64,000 nucleotides of DNA from Arsukibacterium sp. UBA3155 (GTDB lineage Bacteria > Pseudomonadota > Gammaproteobacteria > Enterobacterales > Alteromonadaceae): the NCBI GenBank assembly GCA_002364615.1, contig DEYP01000002.1:48680-112679 (forward strand). The letters run 5' to 3'. Shown piece after piece: positions 26,611 to 37,026 of this stretch. Each line of letters begins with the position of its first letter. The first letter of the stretch is position 1. The position numbers and the translations under genes are program-made. The notes beneath the pieces were generated by a model. It did no database searches. It was not told the origin of the DNA and saw nothing but the letters and a program-made list of their open reading frames with translations.

Positions 26611-28803
26611 ATGACATTAGCGCAATTAAACCAGGCAACCTGTAGCCAGCCTTTTTCGGTGCTGGGCTGGCAGGCAAACTGTTACAGTGCCAAAGGCACC
26701 GGTATGCTGCTGCGAACTTTTTTACCACATGCGCTAACGGTAGAAGCTTTTGAGTACCAGAGTGATAAAAGCCTGGGTAAACTTGCACCACATGCTGATG
26801 TTAAAGGTGTCTTTGAATTAGTACTGGCTCGCAAAAGAAAAATAGGTGCGTATTATCTGCGGGTAAGCGATGCGCACAGTACCTATCGTTGTGTTGATCC
26901 TTATCAGTTTCGCGAGCAAGCGTTTTATGCGGTACATCATGTGCATAGCCAACCTGAAAATCTGTATCGCCAGCTTGGCGCCCAGATCATCAGCTTACAA
27001 CCAGATGGTAAATTGCTATCAGCTACCCGTTTTGCCGTGTATGCACCTGAGGCCCGCAGTGTCAGCGTTGTAGGGGATATGAATGGCTGGGATGGCCGCT
27101 GTCACCCGATGGAGCGCACTGATTGCGGCCACTGGGTGCTGGTAATGCCTGAGGTCAGCAGTGGCGCACGCTATAAATTTGAAATTAAAGATAAAAACGA
27201 AAATGTATTGCCCCATAAGGCTGATCCAATGGCGTTTTATGCCGAGCAATATCCGTCGCACGCCTCTTTGGTTTATGACCATAACAGCTATCAGTGGCAG
27301 GATAAAACCTGGCGCGAGCGGCCAGCTTCTGACCCTTATCAGAGCGCCATCAGTATATACGAGCTGCATATTGGCAGTTGGCGGCGCAAAGAAGATAACC
27401 AGCCGCTGAATTACCAGGAACTGGCAGAGCAGTTAATTCCCTATTTGTTGGAGATGGGCTATACCCATATTGAATTGTTACCTGTTATGGAACACCCGTT
27501 CGATGGGTCCTGGGGCTATCAGCCTCTGGGCCTATTTGCGCCCACCTCACGCTTTGGTACCCCTGATCAGTTTAAAGCCTTTGTTGATGCCTGCCATCAG
27601 GCCGGTATTGGCGTTATCCTGGACTGGGTGCCGGCTCATTTTCCGGAAGATGGTCACGGTTTAGCAAAGTTTGATGGCAGCCATTTATATGAATATGCCG
27701 ATCCGCGCCGCGGTTGGCACCCAGACTGGAATTCCTGCATTTATGATTATGGCAAAGACTACGTCAGGCAGTTTTTAGTCGCCAGTGCACTTTATTGGCT
27801 GGAGCATTTTCATATTGATGGGATCCGTGTCGATGCAGTGGCCTCAATGTTATATTGGGATTATTCGCGAAACGAGGGTGAATGGGTACCTAATATTGAC
27901 GGCGGTAACCATAACTATGAAGCCATCAGCTTGTTTAAATGGTTAAACACTGAGGTGTACGGTAAGTTTCCTCAGGCCATGACCATTGCTGAAGAATCTA
28001 CCTCTTTTCCTCAGGTATCGCGGCCGGTAGATAGTTGTGGACTGGGTTTTGGTTTTAAATGGAATATGGGCTGGATGAATGACAGCCTGCGTTATATCAG
28101 TAAAGATCCTTCTTATCGGAAGTATCATCACAGCGACTTAACCTTTTCCATGGTGTATGCCTATAACGAAAACTTTATTTTGCCGTTATCTCACGATGAA
28201 GTGGTGCACGGCAAAGGCAGTTTAATAAACAAAATGCCAGGTGATGAGTGGCAGCAAGCGGCAAATTTACGGGCCTACATTGCCTTTATGTTTGCCCATC
28301 CAGGCAAAAAACTGAATTTTATGGGTAATGAGTTGGGGCAAAGCCGGGAGTGGAGCCATAACCAAAGCCTGGACTGGCATTTGCTGGCGTACCCTAAACA
28401 TAAAGGCATGCAGCAGCTGTTCCGAGACCTTAACCACAGCTACCAGCGTTGCAAACCGTTACACCAGCTGGATTACCAGCAACAGGGCTTCAGCTGGCTC
28501 GATCATAACGATTCAGAACACAGCACCTTAAGTTTTGTCCGCCGTGACAGCGCTGGCAACTCCATTTACGTGGTCGCCAATTTTACCCCAATACCACGCG
28601 ATAATTTTATGCTGGGTGTAGAGCACGCCGGTGACTATGAGGTTGTGGTCAATACTGACAGTGAATATTACTGGGGCGGTAATTACGCAGTGGGCAGCCA
28701 TTTGCCTGCGGCAGCGCCCGGCTGCCACGGTAAATCTCTGGCTATCCGGTTAAACCTGCCACCCTTAGCCTGCTTATATTTACGAAAAAAGGATGCCGCG
28801 TAA
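26611..28803 (+). CDS. glgB: 1,4-alpha-glucan (glycogen) branching enzyme
   Basis: A 730-residue GH13 enzyme that makes alpha-1,6 branches in glycogen. It has an N-terminal domain (about 1-110), a CBM48 domain (FAVYAPEARSVSVVGDMNGW) and the catalytic barrel with nucleophile Asp in IDGIRVDAVASMLYWDY, Glu in TIAEESTSFPQV and the third Asp in LPLSHDEVVHGKGS. I chose ATG 26611 because AAGGA stands 8 bases upstream; the frame open from 26506 would overlap malQ. The stop overlaps the glgX start by one base. Confidence 0.95.
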   Translation: MTLAQLNQATCSQPFSVLGWQANCYSAKGTGMLLRTFLPHALTVEAFEYQSDKSLGKLAPHADVKGVFELVLARKRKIGAYYLRVSDAHSTYRCVDPYQFREQAFYAVHHVHSQPENLYRQLGAQIISLQPDGKLLSATRFAVYAPEARSVSVVGDMNGWDGRCHPMERTDCGHWVLVMPEVSSGARYKFEIKDKNENVLPHKADPMAFYAEQYPSHASLVYDHNSYQWQDKTWRERPASDPYQSAISIYELHIGSWRRKEDNQPLNYQELAEQLIPYLLEMGYTHIELLPVMEHPFDGSWGYQPLGLFAPTSRFGTPDQFKAFVDACHQAGIGVILDWVPAHFPEDGHGLAKFDGSHLYEYADPRRGWHPDWNSCIYDYGKDYVRQFLVASALYWLEHFHIDGIRVDAVASMLYWDYSRNEGEWVPNIDGGNHNYEAISLFKWLNTEVYGKFPQAMTIAEESTSFPQVSRPVDSCGLGFGFKWNMGWMNDSLRYISKDPSYRKYHHSDLTFSMVYAYNENFILPLSHDEVVHGKGSLINKMPGDEWQQAANLRAYIAFMFAHPGKKLNFMGNELGQSREWSHNQSLDWHLLAYPKHKGMQQLFRDLNHSYQRCKPLHQLDYQQQGFSWLDHNDSEHSTLSFVRRDSAGNSIYVVANFTPIPRDNFMLGVEHAGDYEVVVNTDSEYYWGGNYAVGSHLPAAAPGCHGKSLAIRLNLPPLACLYLRKKDAA

Positions 28804-30896
28804 TGAATGCAGAGCTGGACAATAACGCCTTATCAGTGCAAATCAGCCATGGCAACAGTTACCCTTTGGGGCCAAGCCTGGTAGCCGACAGCTGTTGGAA
28901 TTTCGCGGTATTTGCTCCTGATGCTGCTGCGTTAGTGCTATGCCTGTATCGACCTGATACCGAAGAGCAATTGGCCGAGTTGGTGTTTAGCGGCCGCACC
29001 GGCAGTGTCTGGCATGTGCAGGTAGATGGGATTATTGACGGCACCTTGTATGCGTTAAAAGCCGACGGCGCCTGCAACAGCAGTGCTGGCCTGCGTTTTG
29101 ATAAAGAGCGCGTGCTGATTGACCCCTATAGCCGAAAACTTAATCGCCCTCAGGTTTGGCAATCAGAGCAATATCAGCAAAAAAGCCATCTGGCGTTAGC
29201 CAAAGGTGTGCTGGACGTTGCTACCTACAGCCGGCAAGACACAGGTTTTGATTGGCAAGGGAGTCACAAACCTAATATTGCCCGCGAGAAAACGGTTATT
29301 TACGAGGCGCACGTCAAAGGCCTGACCATGCAACACCCCGATGTGCCCGATGCCATTAAGGGTACTTATCTGGGGGTGTGTCATGCCAGTATTATCCGTC
29401 ATTTAAAGCAGCTTGGTATTACCAGCATACAACTGTTGCCTGTGGCAGCCTTTATGGCAGAGCCCAGGTTAACCTGCCTTGGCCTGACCAATTACTGGGG
29501 CTATAACCCGGTCAATTTTTTTGCACCGGATCCACGCTATCAACGGGATGATGCGGTAGCAGAATTTAAAGAAATGGTGCGGACTCTGCATCAACATGGC
29601 ATTGAAGTGATCCTTGATGTGGTGTTTAACCATAGTGCTGAGGCGGGCGACGATGGTCCGGTCTTGAGTTTTCGTGGCCTGGCGGATCGCCATTATTACT
29701 TGTTTCACAGCCATGCCGACATGGTGGATTACCAAAACTATTGTAATTTTACTGGCTGCGGTAATACCTTCAATATCGCCAACCCGGCCACTCAGCGGTT
29801 GGTAATGGATGCTCTGCGTTATTGGCTGACCGAGATGCAGGTTGATGGTTTTCGCTTTGATTTAGCGGTTACGCTGGGCCGCGAGCATAAACGCTTTAAC
29901 CCTTATGCCAGTTTTTTTCAGATAGTTGCCCAGGACCCGGTGCTATCACAAGCTAAACTGATTGCCGAGCCCTGGGATGTCGGGCCTTTTGGCTACCATC
30001 TGGGCCAGTTCCCGGCCAACTGGTCAGAGCTGAATGACAAGTGCCGGGATACCTTCCGGGCGTTTTGGCGCGGCGATAAAGGCGTGTTGGCTGAATTCGC
30101 AACGCGGCTGCTGGGCTCACGCGATACTTTTCAGAAGCATCATAAACCCGCCAGTTGCAGCGTAAATTATCTGACCTACCATGATGGCTTTACCCTGGAC
30201 GATTTAGTCAGTTACTGCGATAAACATAACTGGCAAAACGGCGAGCAAAACCGCGATGGCCATGGTCACAATTTAAGTAGTAATCATGGCGTAGAGGGCG
30301 CCACGACCGATCCGGTTATTTTGGCCCGGCGTTACCAGCACAAACGCAATCTGGCGGCTACCTTATTGCTCAGTCAGGGCATGATCCACTGGTTAGGCGG
30401 CGATGAGCTTAGTCATACTCAGGGCGGAAATAATAACGCCTATTGCCAGGACAATCCGGTAAGCTGGCTGAGCTGGCAGCTAAATGCTCAGCAACAGAAA
30501 TTTCAGGAGTTTATCTGTCAGTTAGTTCAATTACGACAACAATTCAGCTGCTTACAGCAGTTATCGTTGCAAGATGATCAATACCAATTGCACGGTGATA
30601 AACATCAGGTGTGTTGGTTTTTAGCCGATGGCACTGAAAAGCAACAGCACGACTGGCATGATCCGCTGCGAGCTGTCTGTATTTTCCGGATTAGCAATCG
30701 TCGAACTGGCAAAGCACTATTGTTTGTGTTTAATGGCGCTGAGCAGTCAATTGAGTTAACACTGCCGACAGAGAAAGCCGAAGGCGGCTGGCAGCGGTTG
30801 TTCGATACGGCCCACAATGACGGATTTAAAGACAGTAACACCGGCTTACATCGCGATTATTTACAGAGTGCGCACAGTATATCGGTGTGGCAATAG
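28803..30896 (+). CDS. glgX: Glycogen debranching enzyme GlgX
   Basis: A 697-residue GH13 isoamylase-type enzyme that removes alpha-1,6 branches from phosphorylase-trimmed glycogen. CBM48 is at the N-terminus (CWNFAVFAPDAAALVLCLY), then YEAHVKGLTMQHPDVP, nucleophile Asp in VDGFRFDLAVTLGRE, Glu in LIAEPWDVGPFGYHLGQFP and Asp in NYLTYHDGFTLDDL. The ATG overlaps the glgB stop (TAATG), which points to coupled translation. The operon pairs branching and debranching enzymes, but no ADP-glucose pyrophosphorylase, synthase or phosphorylase gene is in the window. Confidence 0.94.
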   Translation: MNAELDNNALSVQISHGNSYPLGPSLVADSCWNFAVFAPDAAALVLCLYRPDTEEQLAELVFSGRTGSVWHVQVDGIIDGTLYALKADGACNSSAGLRFDKERVLIDPYSRKLNRPQVWQSEQYQQKSHLALAKGVLDVATYSRQDTGFDWQGSHKPNIAREKTVIYEAHVKGLTMQHPDVPDAIKGTYLGVCHASIIRHLKQLGITSIQLLPVAAFMAEPRLTCLGLTNYWGYNPVNFFAPDPRYQRDDAVAEFKEMVRTLHQHGIEVILDVVFNHSAEAGDDGPVLSFRGLADRHYYLFHSHADMVDYQNYCNFTGCGNTFNIANPATQRLVMDALRYWLTEMQVDGFRFDLAVTLGREHKRFNPYASFFQIVAQDPVLSQAKLIAEPWDVGPFGYHLGQFPANWSELNDKCRDTFRAFWRGDKGVLAEFATRLLGSRDTFQKHHKPASCSVNYLTYHDGFTLDDLVSYCDKHNWQNGEQNRDGHGHNLSSNHGVEGATTDPVILARRYQHKRNLAATLLLSQGMIHWLGGDELSHTQGGNNNAYCQDNPVSWLSWQLNAQQQKFQEFICQLVQLRQQFSCLQQLSLQDDQYQLHGDKHQVCWFLADGTEKQQHDWHDPLRAVCIFRISNRRTGKALLFVFNGAEQSIELTLPTEKAEGGWQRLFDTAHNDGFKDSNTGLHRDYLQSAHSISVWQ

Positions 30897-30916
30897 GTTT
30901 ATCAGCGCTTATACCG

Positions 30917-30922
30917 TATAAT
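30917..30922 (+). promoter_or_regulatory. Possible -10 box upstream of gnd
   Basis: TATAAT stands 58 bases before the gnd ATG in the glgX-gnd gap. No good -35 element lies 16-18 bases upstream, so this is only a hint that gnd-purT has its own promoter besides read-through from glgX. Confidence 0.3.
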
Positions 30923-30979
30923 GCGCGCCATTTTCCGAGCCTGTTGTTGGCTTAGCAACGTTACGTAAAGGATCGTCAG

Positions 30980-32509
30980 ATGACAGATACAGCGCCACTT
31001 TGTGATATCGGTTTTGTCGGAGCCGGGGTGATGGGTAAAAACCTGATTTTAAACCTTGCCGATAATGGCTATCGGGTAGCCGCCTTCGATTTAGACCATC
31101 AGAAACTGGAAGCGGTACTGGCACAAGATAAAGCTGAGCGTGGCGATAAGCCCGCTAGAGTTATTGGCTGCAGCTCGTATACCGAATTATTATCACGTTT
31201 ATCTGCGCCGCATTTAATTGTACTGTCAGTTCCAGCCGGTAAGCCGGTCGACGATATATGCCATAAGCTTATTGATGCCGGTATTCAGGCAGACGATATT
31301 ATTGTCGATACCGGCAACAGCTTGTGGACTGATACCGTTGCCCGCGAAAAACAGTATGAAGGCAAATTTATTTTCTTCTCTACTGCGGTATCAGGGGGGG
31401 AAGTTGGCGCGCGCTTCGGCCCTTCCTTGATGCCAAGTGGCGACCCGTATGCCTGGACCCGGATTAAGCCTCTGTGGCAGGCCATTGCTGCTAAAGTAGA
31501 TCCTGTAACCGGTAAGCCAATAGAACGTTTTGAACCTGGCAACCCCGTTACTGAAGGCGAGCCTTGTGCCACTTACATTGGTCCCAGTGGGTCGGGCCAT
31601 TACGTAAAAATGGTTCATAACGGTATTGAATACGCCGATATGCAGCTGATTTGTGAAGCCTATCAGGTAATGCGTGACGTGCTTGGCATGACATCTGCCG
31701 CCATTGCTGAGGTTTTCAAACAATGGAATGAAGGCCCTCTTAACAGCTATTTAATTGGCATTAGTGCCGAAGTGCTGGCCACCAAAGACTCAGAAACCGG
31801 TTTGCCGCTGGTTGATGTGATTATGGATAAAGCCGGCCAGAAAGGCACCGGCCTGTGGACTGCGGTAAGCAGCCTGCAACTGGGCAGCCCGTCGCCCACT
31901 ATCGCCGAAGCAGTCTACGCCCGTTCGTTATCTGCGCTGAAACACGAGCGGGTTAAAGCCGCTACTGTGCTGGCAGGCCCGGCACAGAACCTCATTTCTG
32001 CAGAGCAAAAAGACGAGATAATTCAGGCGCTGCAGGATGCGCTGTACTGCGCCAAAATTTGTGTGTATGCCCAGGGGTTTCATTTAATGAAGACGGCAGC
32101 AGACGAGCACGGCTGGCAACTAAATTTTGCAGAAATAGCAAAAATATGGCGCGCCGGTTGTATTATCCGCGCGGTGTTTTTGCAATCAATTACCGACGCT
32201 TACGAGCGCAATGACGAGCTGGAAAACCTGCTGCTTGATCCGTTTTTTGCCAAACAAATATCGGTTTATCAGCACAATTGGCGCAAAGCAGTGGCTAATG
32301 CCACCCTGGCCGGTATTCCGGTAGCGGCATTAAGTTCTGCGCTGAGCTATTACGATTCTTACCGCACAGCGGTATTGCCGGCAAACCTGCTGCAAGGCCA
32401 ACGTGATTACTTTGGTGCCCATACCTTCGAGCGTACAGATAAAGCCAAAGGTAAAATGTTTCATGTGGACTGGAGTAACCCGGCGCGGCCAATGGTGAAG
32501 ATAAAATGA
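30980..32509 (+). CDS. gnd: 6-phosphogluconate dehydrogenase (decarboxylating)
   Basis: A 509-residue enzyme of the oxidative pentose phosphate pathway that turns 6-phosphogluconate into ribulose 5-phosphate, CO2 and [21 protein letters not shown] at the N-terminus binds [21 protein letters not shown], the catalytic Lys in [19 protein letters not shown] and [15 protein letters not shown] are signatures. It is about 30 residues longer than the E. coli enzyme, in the range of the longer type. AAAGGA lies before the ATG. The stop overlaps the purT start (ATGA). Confidence 0.95.
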   Translation: MTDTAPLCDIGFVGAGVMGKNLILNLADNGYRVAAFDLDHQKLEAVLAQDKAERGDKPARVIGCSSYTELLSRLSAPHLIVLSVPAGKPVDDICHKLIDAGIQADDIIVDTGNSLWTDTVAREKQYEGKFIFFSTAVSGGEVGARFGPSLMPSGDPYAWTRIKPLWQAIAAKVDPVTGKPIERFEPGNPVTEGEPCATYIGPSGSGHYVKMVHNGIEYADMQLICEAYQVMRDVLGMTSAAIAEVFKQWNEGPLNSYLIGISAEVLATKDSETGLPLVDVIMDKAGQKGTGLWTAVSSLQLGSPSPTIAEAVYARSLSALKHERVKAATVLAGPAQNLISAEQKDEIIQALQDALYCAKICVYAQGFHLMKTAADEHGWQLNFAEIAKIWRAGCIIRAVFLQSITDAYERNDELENLLLDPFFAKQISVYQHNWRKAVANATLAGIPVAALSSALSYYDSYRTAVLPANLLQGQRDYFGAHTFERTDKAKGKMFHVDWSNPARPMVKIK

Positions 32510-33708
32510 CGATAACCCATAATATTGAGAAAATTGGTACGCCGGGTACGGCAAATAGCACCAAGGTGTTGTTGTTAGGTGCCGGTGAGCTTGGAAAAGA
32601 GCTGTGTATTGAACTTAAACGCTATGGCTGTGAAGTCATTGCGGTAGACCGCTATCCTAATGCGCCGGCAATGCAGGTCGCTGATAAGGCTGTGGTGATG
32701 TCGATGCTGGATAACGCGGCACTGCGCCAGTTGGTGATCAGTGAAAAGCCGGCACTGATAGTGCCAGAATTGGAAGCTATTGCCACCTCGGTACTAATTG
32801 AGCTGGAAGATTGCGGCTTTAATGTGGTGCCCAGCGCTAAGGCAGTTAATCTGACCATGAACCGTGAAGGGATCCGCCGTCTGGCTGCTGAAGAGTTAAA
32901 GCTGGCAACCTCGCCATTTCAGTTTGCCAGTGATAAAGACAGCTTTATACAGGCAATTGCCGCCATTGGTTACCCCTGTGTGGTCAAACCTATTATGTCG
33001 TCCAGCGGCAAAGGTCAGAGCGTGCTTCGCAGCGAGTCAGATATTGATGCGGCCTGGCTTTACGCTCAGGAAGGCGGCCGTGCCGGCAAGGGCAGGGTTA
33101 TCGTCGAGGGTTTTATTGATTTTGATTACGAAATTACCTTGCTGACCATTAATTCGCTGACCGGAATTCAATATTGTGAGCCTATCGGCCATCGTCAGGA
33201 AAAAGGTGATTACCGGGAGAGCTGGCAGCCCCAGGCAATGAGTGACAGCGCGCTGACAGAAACTAAACGTTATGCGAAAGCCGTGGTAGAGGCGCTTGGC
33301 GGCCGGGGTTTATTTGGGGTAGAGCTGTTTATTAAAGGCGATACGGTGTATTTCTCTGAAGTCTCCCCAAGGCCACATGATACCGGCATGGTTACCCTGA
33401 TTTCCCAGCAGTTAAGCGAGTTTGCATTGCACGCCCGCGCCATTTTAGGTTTGCCTATTCCCTATATTAAACACTTTGGCCCGGCAGCATCTGCTGTATT
33501 GTTAGTTCCCGGCAACAGTGCGGATATTCAGTATCAGGGCTTAGCTAAGGCGCTAAGCGAACCGGACACCGAACTGCGTATTTTCGGTAAGCCGGAAGTG
33601 CAGGGCGAGCGGCGGATGGGTGTCGCACTGGCTCTGAGCGACACGGTTGAAGCCGCGACCGATAAAGCCCTTAAGGTCATCAGCCAGTTAAGCGTAACGC
33701 TGAAGTAG
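32506..33708 (+). CDS. purT: Formate-dependent phosphoribosylglycinamide formyltransferase
   Basis: A 400-residue ATP-grasp enzyme that formylates GAR with formate and ATP in purine synthesis. The N-terminal fold has [19 protein letters not shown], the grasp domain has [15 protein letters not shown] and [17 protein letters not shown], and the metal site is in [17 protein letters not shown]. It overlaps gnd by four bases, which is unusual company for purT, and the two are surely co-translated. A terminator follows. Confidence 0.95.
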   Translation: MTITHNIEKIGTPGTANSTKVLLLGAGELGKELCIELKRYGCEVIAVDRYPNAPAMQVADKAVVMSMLDNAALRQLVISEKPALIVPELEAIATSVLIELEDCGFNVVPSAKAVNLTMNREGIRRLAAEELKLATSPFQFASDKDSFIQAIAAIGYPCVVKPIMSSSGKGQSVLRSESDIDAAWLYAQEGGRAGKGRVIVEGFIDFDYEITLLTINSLTGIQYCEPIGHRQEKGDYRESWQPQAMSDSALTETKRYAKAVVEALGGRGLFGVELFIKGDTVYFSEVSPRPHDTGMVTLISQQLSEFALHARAILGLPIPYIKHFGPAASAVLLVPGNSADIQYQGLAKALSEPDTELRIFGKPEVQGERRMGVALALSDTVEAATDKALKVISQLSVTLK

Positions 33709-33733
33709 CACTTAAAATGAGTTCTTAATAAAT

Positions 33734-33760
33734 AAAAAACCACCTGCGGGTGGTTTTTTT
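33734..33760. terminator. Bidirectional intrinsic terminator between purT and the GDPD gene
   Basis: AAAAACCACC-TGC-GGGTGGTTTTTTT forms a strong stem with a T-run on the plus strand and an A-run before the stem that gives a T-run on the minus strand. It sits between the convergent purT and glycerophosphodiesterase genes and can stop both. Confidence 0.88.
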
Positions 33761-33772
33761 AAACAGGTTAAT

Positions 33773-34570
33773 TTATTTTTCCTGATTGATAATGCTTTTA
33801 TCCAGCAGCAGCGGCTGATCGCTAAATACCCAGTTAATGCCGCGGGCTGCTTCACGATTTACAATGTCGGGGTGGTTAACCTGGCCGGTGCCGATGCTTT
33901 TACCAGCCGCTTTCAGCTGGTCTATTGCTGTTTGGTTAAACAGGGCAAAAGAGCCTGCAACAGCACCGTGACCCAGCGCCAGGTTCTGGCGGATAATATC
34001 TCTGGTGTTGGTTGTTGCCACATCCATCAATGCTGAAGCTGGCAACTGGCGAAAGCCTTCAAGATAATCAGGCTCAAGGCTTAGCAGGTGATAATGCTCG
34101 CCAGGCTCAAGCGTGTCTAATAATCTGGTTAACTGAGGCTGCAATGGCTTATTCTCACGCCAGGATACTTTTAGCTCTATCATCAGGTGCAAGTGCTTAC
34201 CATATCGTTCAATTACCTCTTGCAGGTGCGGTATTTGCGGCAGTTCGTGGCGTAATGTGGCAAAAGTAGTGCTAGCAATCTGCAAATCAGGCCGCTGAAA
34301 TAGACGGCCGCAGGCCGGATCATGATGCACCACCGGCTCGCCATCCAGGGTAAGCCGGACATCCAGTTCAATTCCCCAAATGTTGTGTTTAACACAACGG
34401 TCAAAGGCCGCCAGGGTATTCTCCGGTGCCGGGCTGTTGTTACCCGCAATATAGGCACCGCGATGCGCTACCAGTTTTACCTGGACAGGATCGGCCGCTA
34501 TCCGGCACGCCGGGCTGAGTCGCCATAGCTGGTTGGCCAGAGTATTAAGATGATGTGTCCAGTCGGGCAC
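33773..34570 (-). CDS. Glycerophosphodiester phosphodiesterase family protein
   Basis: A 265-residue GDPD enzyme that splits glycerophosphodiesters into glycerol 3-phosphate and an alcohol. The catalytic residues are present: VAHRGAYIAGNNSPAPENTL (first His and Arg), IELDVRLTLDGEPVVHHDP (Glu, Asp and second His) and MIELKVSW (Glu). There is no signal peptide, so it is probably cytosolic like UgpQ. The start is GTG at 34570; no good ribosome binding site is visible, but no other start fits. Single gene. Confidence 0.85.
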   Translation of the reverse strand: MPDWTHHLNTLANQLWRLSPACRIAADPVQVKLVAHRGAYIAGNNSPAPENTLAAFDRCVKHNIWGIELDVRLTLDGEPVVHHDPACGRLFQRPDLQIASTTFATLRHELPQIPHLQEVIERYGKHLHLMIELKVSWRENKPLQPQLTRLLDTLEPGEHYHLLSLEPDYLEGFRQLPASALMDVATTNTRDIIRQNLALGHGAVAGSFALFNQTAIDQLKAAGKSIGTGQVNHPDIVNREAARGINWVFSDQPLLLDKSIINQEK

Positions 34571-34677
34571 TGTAATAAGCCACTAATAGAAACAAGTTGT
34601 TCACTTTACGAATAAAATCCACTAGCATCAAGCGCGGTTTAAATAGCAATAAAAAATTGTGCTCGTAAGCAGGTGTT

Positions 34678-36138
34678 ATGTTCATCGATAAACTACGTTT
34701 TTTCAAGTCAACATGTATCGGCCTTGTTTTACTGTGCAGTGTAGGACTGATGTGGGCAGTTTATAATGTCTTTAACTTGCCAAAAATTTTTAAAAGTCAT
34801 AGCGATAAACCCGCTGCCGTTCTGATTAATAATGTTCAGCTGATCTCAATGCAACCCGGCGCACCGGCTATTGAGCAGGGACGCGCTATCTTGATAGTAG
34901 GTGATCGTATAGCAGCAGTAGGCGCTACAGGTGAACTAACAGCAGCGTCAGACGTTACGCTTATTGATGGTCAAGGATACACCCTGATACCAGGTTTAAT
35001 TGATGCCCATATTCATCTTAACGATGAAGCTGAGCTGGCAGCCTATCTGGCGCATGGTATTACCGGGCTGCGCAATATGTCGGGTTATCCGTTTCATTTA
35101 GCACTGGCAGAACGCATTGCTAAAGATGAGATGTTAGCACCTGATTTTATTACCACCGGGCCAATGTTAAATAGCCGAGGGCCCAACCAAACGCTGATTC
35201 AACAAACGGTGACCACCGCGGCTGAGGCTCGTGCCGCTGTGCAAGCGCAGTATCGCGCTGGCTATCGCATTCTTAAATTGTATTCAAACCTGCGTTCTGA
35301 AGCCTTTGACGCCATTGCTGATGAGGCCAGCTTGCTTGGCATGCAGTTGACCGGCCATTCACCTGAGGGTGTCAGGAGCAGTGGTGTGCCCAGCCAGCAG
35401 CCCTTCGATATTGCCTGGCAAGAAACGCTTGGCCGCGGATTCAATTCACTTGAGCATATTGAAACTATTGTCTGGCATGGCCTACGAGATAGGCCAACAA
35501 AGAGCGGCATGCGTGAGCTGGCAGCGCAACTGGCTGCCTCGGGTGAGGCGATTACACCGACCCTGCTGGCCCATAAACGTTTAGTATTGATTGCACAAAG
35601 TCAGGGGACCTATTTGCAGCGGCCAGGCGCAGAGACGATAAACCCATTGACCCGATTGATAACACGAGATGCGGTAAAGTACTGGAGCCAGGTTGACACA
35701 AGCGTTTACGAGGGGCCAAGAGCGGAATTCTATAAAACCGCTACCCGGCTGTTGTATGAAGGCGGCGTGCCACTGATTGTTGGAACAGATTCGGGGGGCT
35801 TTGCAATTGTGCCTGGAGCATCAGTAACTCGGGAATTAGAATTACTGGTCGAGGCCGGGATGTCACCCTATGATGCGCTTGCCGCTGCTACCCGGGTAAG
35901 TGCCGAAGTATTAGGCTTTGAGCAAACGGGCGTCATTGCACCAGGTTATCGGGCGAATTTGGTATTACTGGCCAACAACCCTTTAGACAACATCAGTGCA
36001 GTAGAGCATCCGGTAGGCGTTATGATAAGAGGTCACTTATTGCAACAAGCAGAGCTGAAGGAGTTGCGAGCTGCATCAGCAGATACCTCGTTAACCCGTT
36101 CAGCCTGGCGGGCGTTGCAAATGCAACTTGCGTTATAG
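34678..36138 (+). CDS. Membrane-anchored or secreted amidohydrolase
   Basis: A 486-residue metal-dependent amidohydrolase (imidazolonepropionase/prolidase-like group). Metal ligands are in GLIDAHIHLND, LTGHSPEG, SLEHIET and VGTDSGGF, the usual order for the TIM-barrel fold. A hydrophobic N-terminal segment (FFKSTCIGLVLLCSVGLMW) suggests export or a membrane anchor. The substrate cannot be told; related enzymes cut dipeptides or lactam rings. It heads a run of closely spaced plus-strand genes ending near 39037 (gaps of 2 to 36 bases). Confidence 0.82.
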   Translation: MFIDKLRFFKSTCIGLVLLCSVGLMWAVYNVFNLPKIFKSHSDKPAAVLINNVQLISMQPGAPAIEQGRAILIVGDRIAAVGATGELTAASDVTLIDGQGYTLIPGLIDAHIHLNDEAELAAYLAHGITGLRNMSGYPFHLALAERIAKDEMLAPDFITTGPMLNSRGPNQTLIQQTVTTAAEARAAVQAQYRAGYRILKLYSNLRSEAFDAIADEASLLGMQLTGHSPEGVRSSGVPSQQPFDIAWQETLGRGFNSLEHIETIVWHGLRDRPTKSGMRELAAQLAASGEAITPTLLAHKRLVLIAQSQGTYLQRPGAETINPLTRLITRDAVKYWSQVDTSVYEGPRAEFYKTATRLLYEGGVPLIVGTDSGGFAIVPGASVTRELELLVEAGMSPYDALAAATRVSAEVLGFEQTGVIAPGYRANLVLLANNPLDNISAVEHPVGVMIRGHLLQQAELKELRAASADTSLTRSAWRALQMQLAL

Positions 36139-36173
36139 TTTGTTATTACTAATTAGTATTTTAAGGATCTTTT

Positions 36174-36992
36174 TTGAAAATATTATCACTTGTCTTGGTG
36201 CTGTCATCTTTAAACCTTTGCGCTTTGCAAAGTCAGTTTATCAAAGTGAATGAATTTGAACTGGAGTATGAAATTGCTGGCAGTGGCGAGCATATTGTTT
36301 TGCTTGAAGCGGGTGGCGGGTCTGCAATGACTGACTGGGCTCCGGTATTTAGCCAGATCGCACAGCAGGCGACAGTTATCCGTTACTCCCGTGTTGGTAA
36401 TGGCAATTCAACTCAGATTAAACGCCACTTTACCTCGGTTGATTATGCTAACTACGCGAGTGAGTTACTGGATAAACTAAACATATCTGAGCCGGTGATT
36501 CTGGTCGCGCATTCCTATGGTGGCAGTGTGGCACGGGATTTCGCTGCCGCCTACCCGGATAAAATTAAAGCGTTACTGATGCTCGATCCATCCTCTGAAC
36601 ATGACGTTGATATTTTGCGGGCTATTGATCTTGAGCAGGGCAACCGTTAGATAGCTCAGATTAAATTAGACGATATGAAAGAGGGCATGTCGAATCAGTA
36701 TCTGGATTTTTGGAGCAAGCGACCTTTGCCTGAATACCCTCAAATTAGCGATATGCCGGTAACGGTGATTGTTTCAGTTAAAAAAGTAGAAAACCCAACC
36801 AACTTATTCTTTACCGAGCAAGGTCGTAAGCTTTGGGGTGAGCATTGGCTAAGCTGGACCACGGATTCTCCGCAAGGGCGGGCTGTGTTAACGGAGCAAA
36901 GTGGTCACTTTGTCCAGTTTGATGAGCCAGAGCTGGTTATGCAAGAGCTGACACGGTTGTTCAAAAAGCTTGAACTACAAGTAACGAATTGA
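36174..36992 (+). pseudogene. Alpha/beta hydrolase interrupted by an in-frame TAG stop
   Basis: One continuous frame encodes an alpha/beta hydrolase of about 272 residues, but codon 159 (36648-36650) is TAG. The first part has a signal peptide-like start (TTG start, AAGGA 6 bases upstream), the oxyanion region LLEAGGGSAMTDW, nucleophile Ser114 in VAHSYGGSVARD and Asp138 in LLMLDPSSEHD. The second part (ATG at 36675 in the same frame) has MPVTVIVSVKK and the catalytic His in TEQSGHFVQFDEPELV. The stop therefore separates Ser from His, and neither piece can be active alone. Frame and similarity are otherwise intact, so this is a recent nonsense mutation, a base-call error or, less likely, read-through. 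Confidence 0.8.
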
Positions 36993-37026
36993 ATTTAATA
37001 ATATGTCTAAGTTCCAGGGAGGGTAC

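Noticed and set aside
30950-30966. PurR-like sequence around GCAACGTTACGT before gnd-purT
   Set aside because: It is two bases shorter than the PurR palindrome, so the half-sites are out of register.
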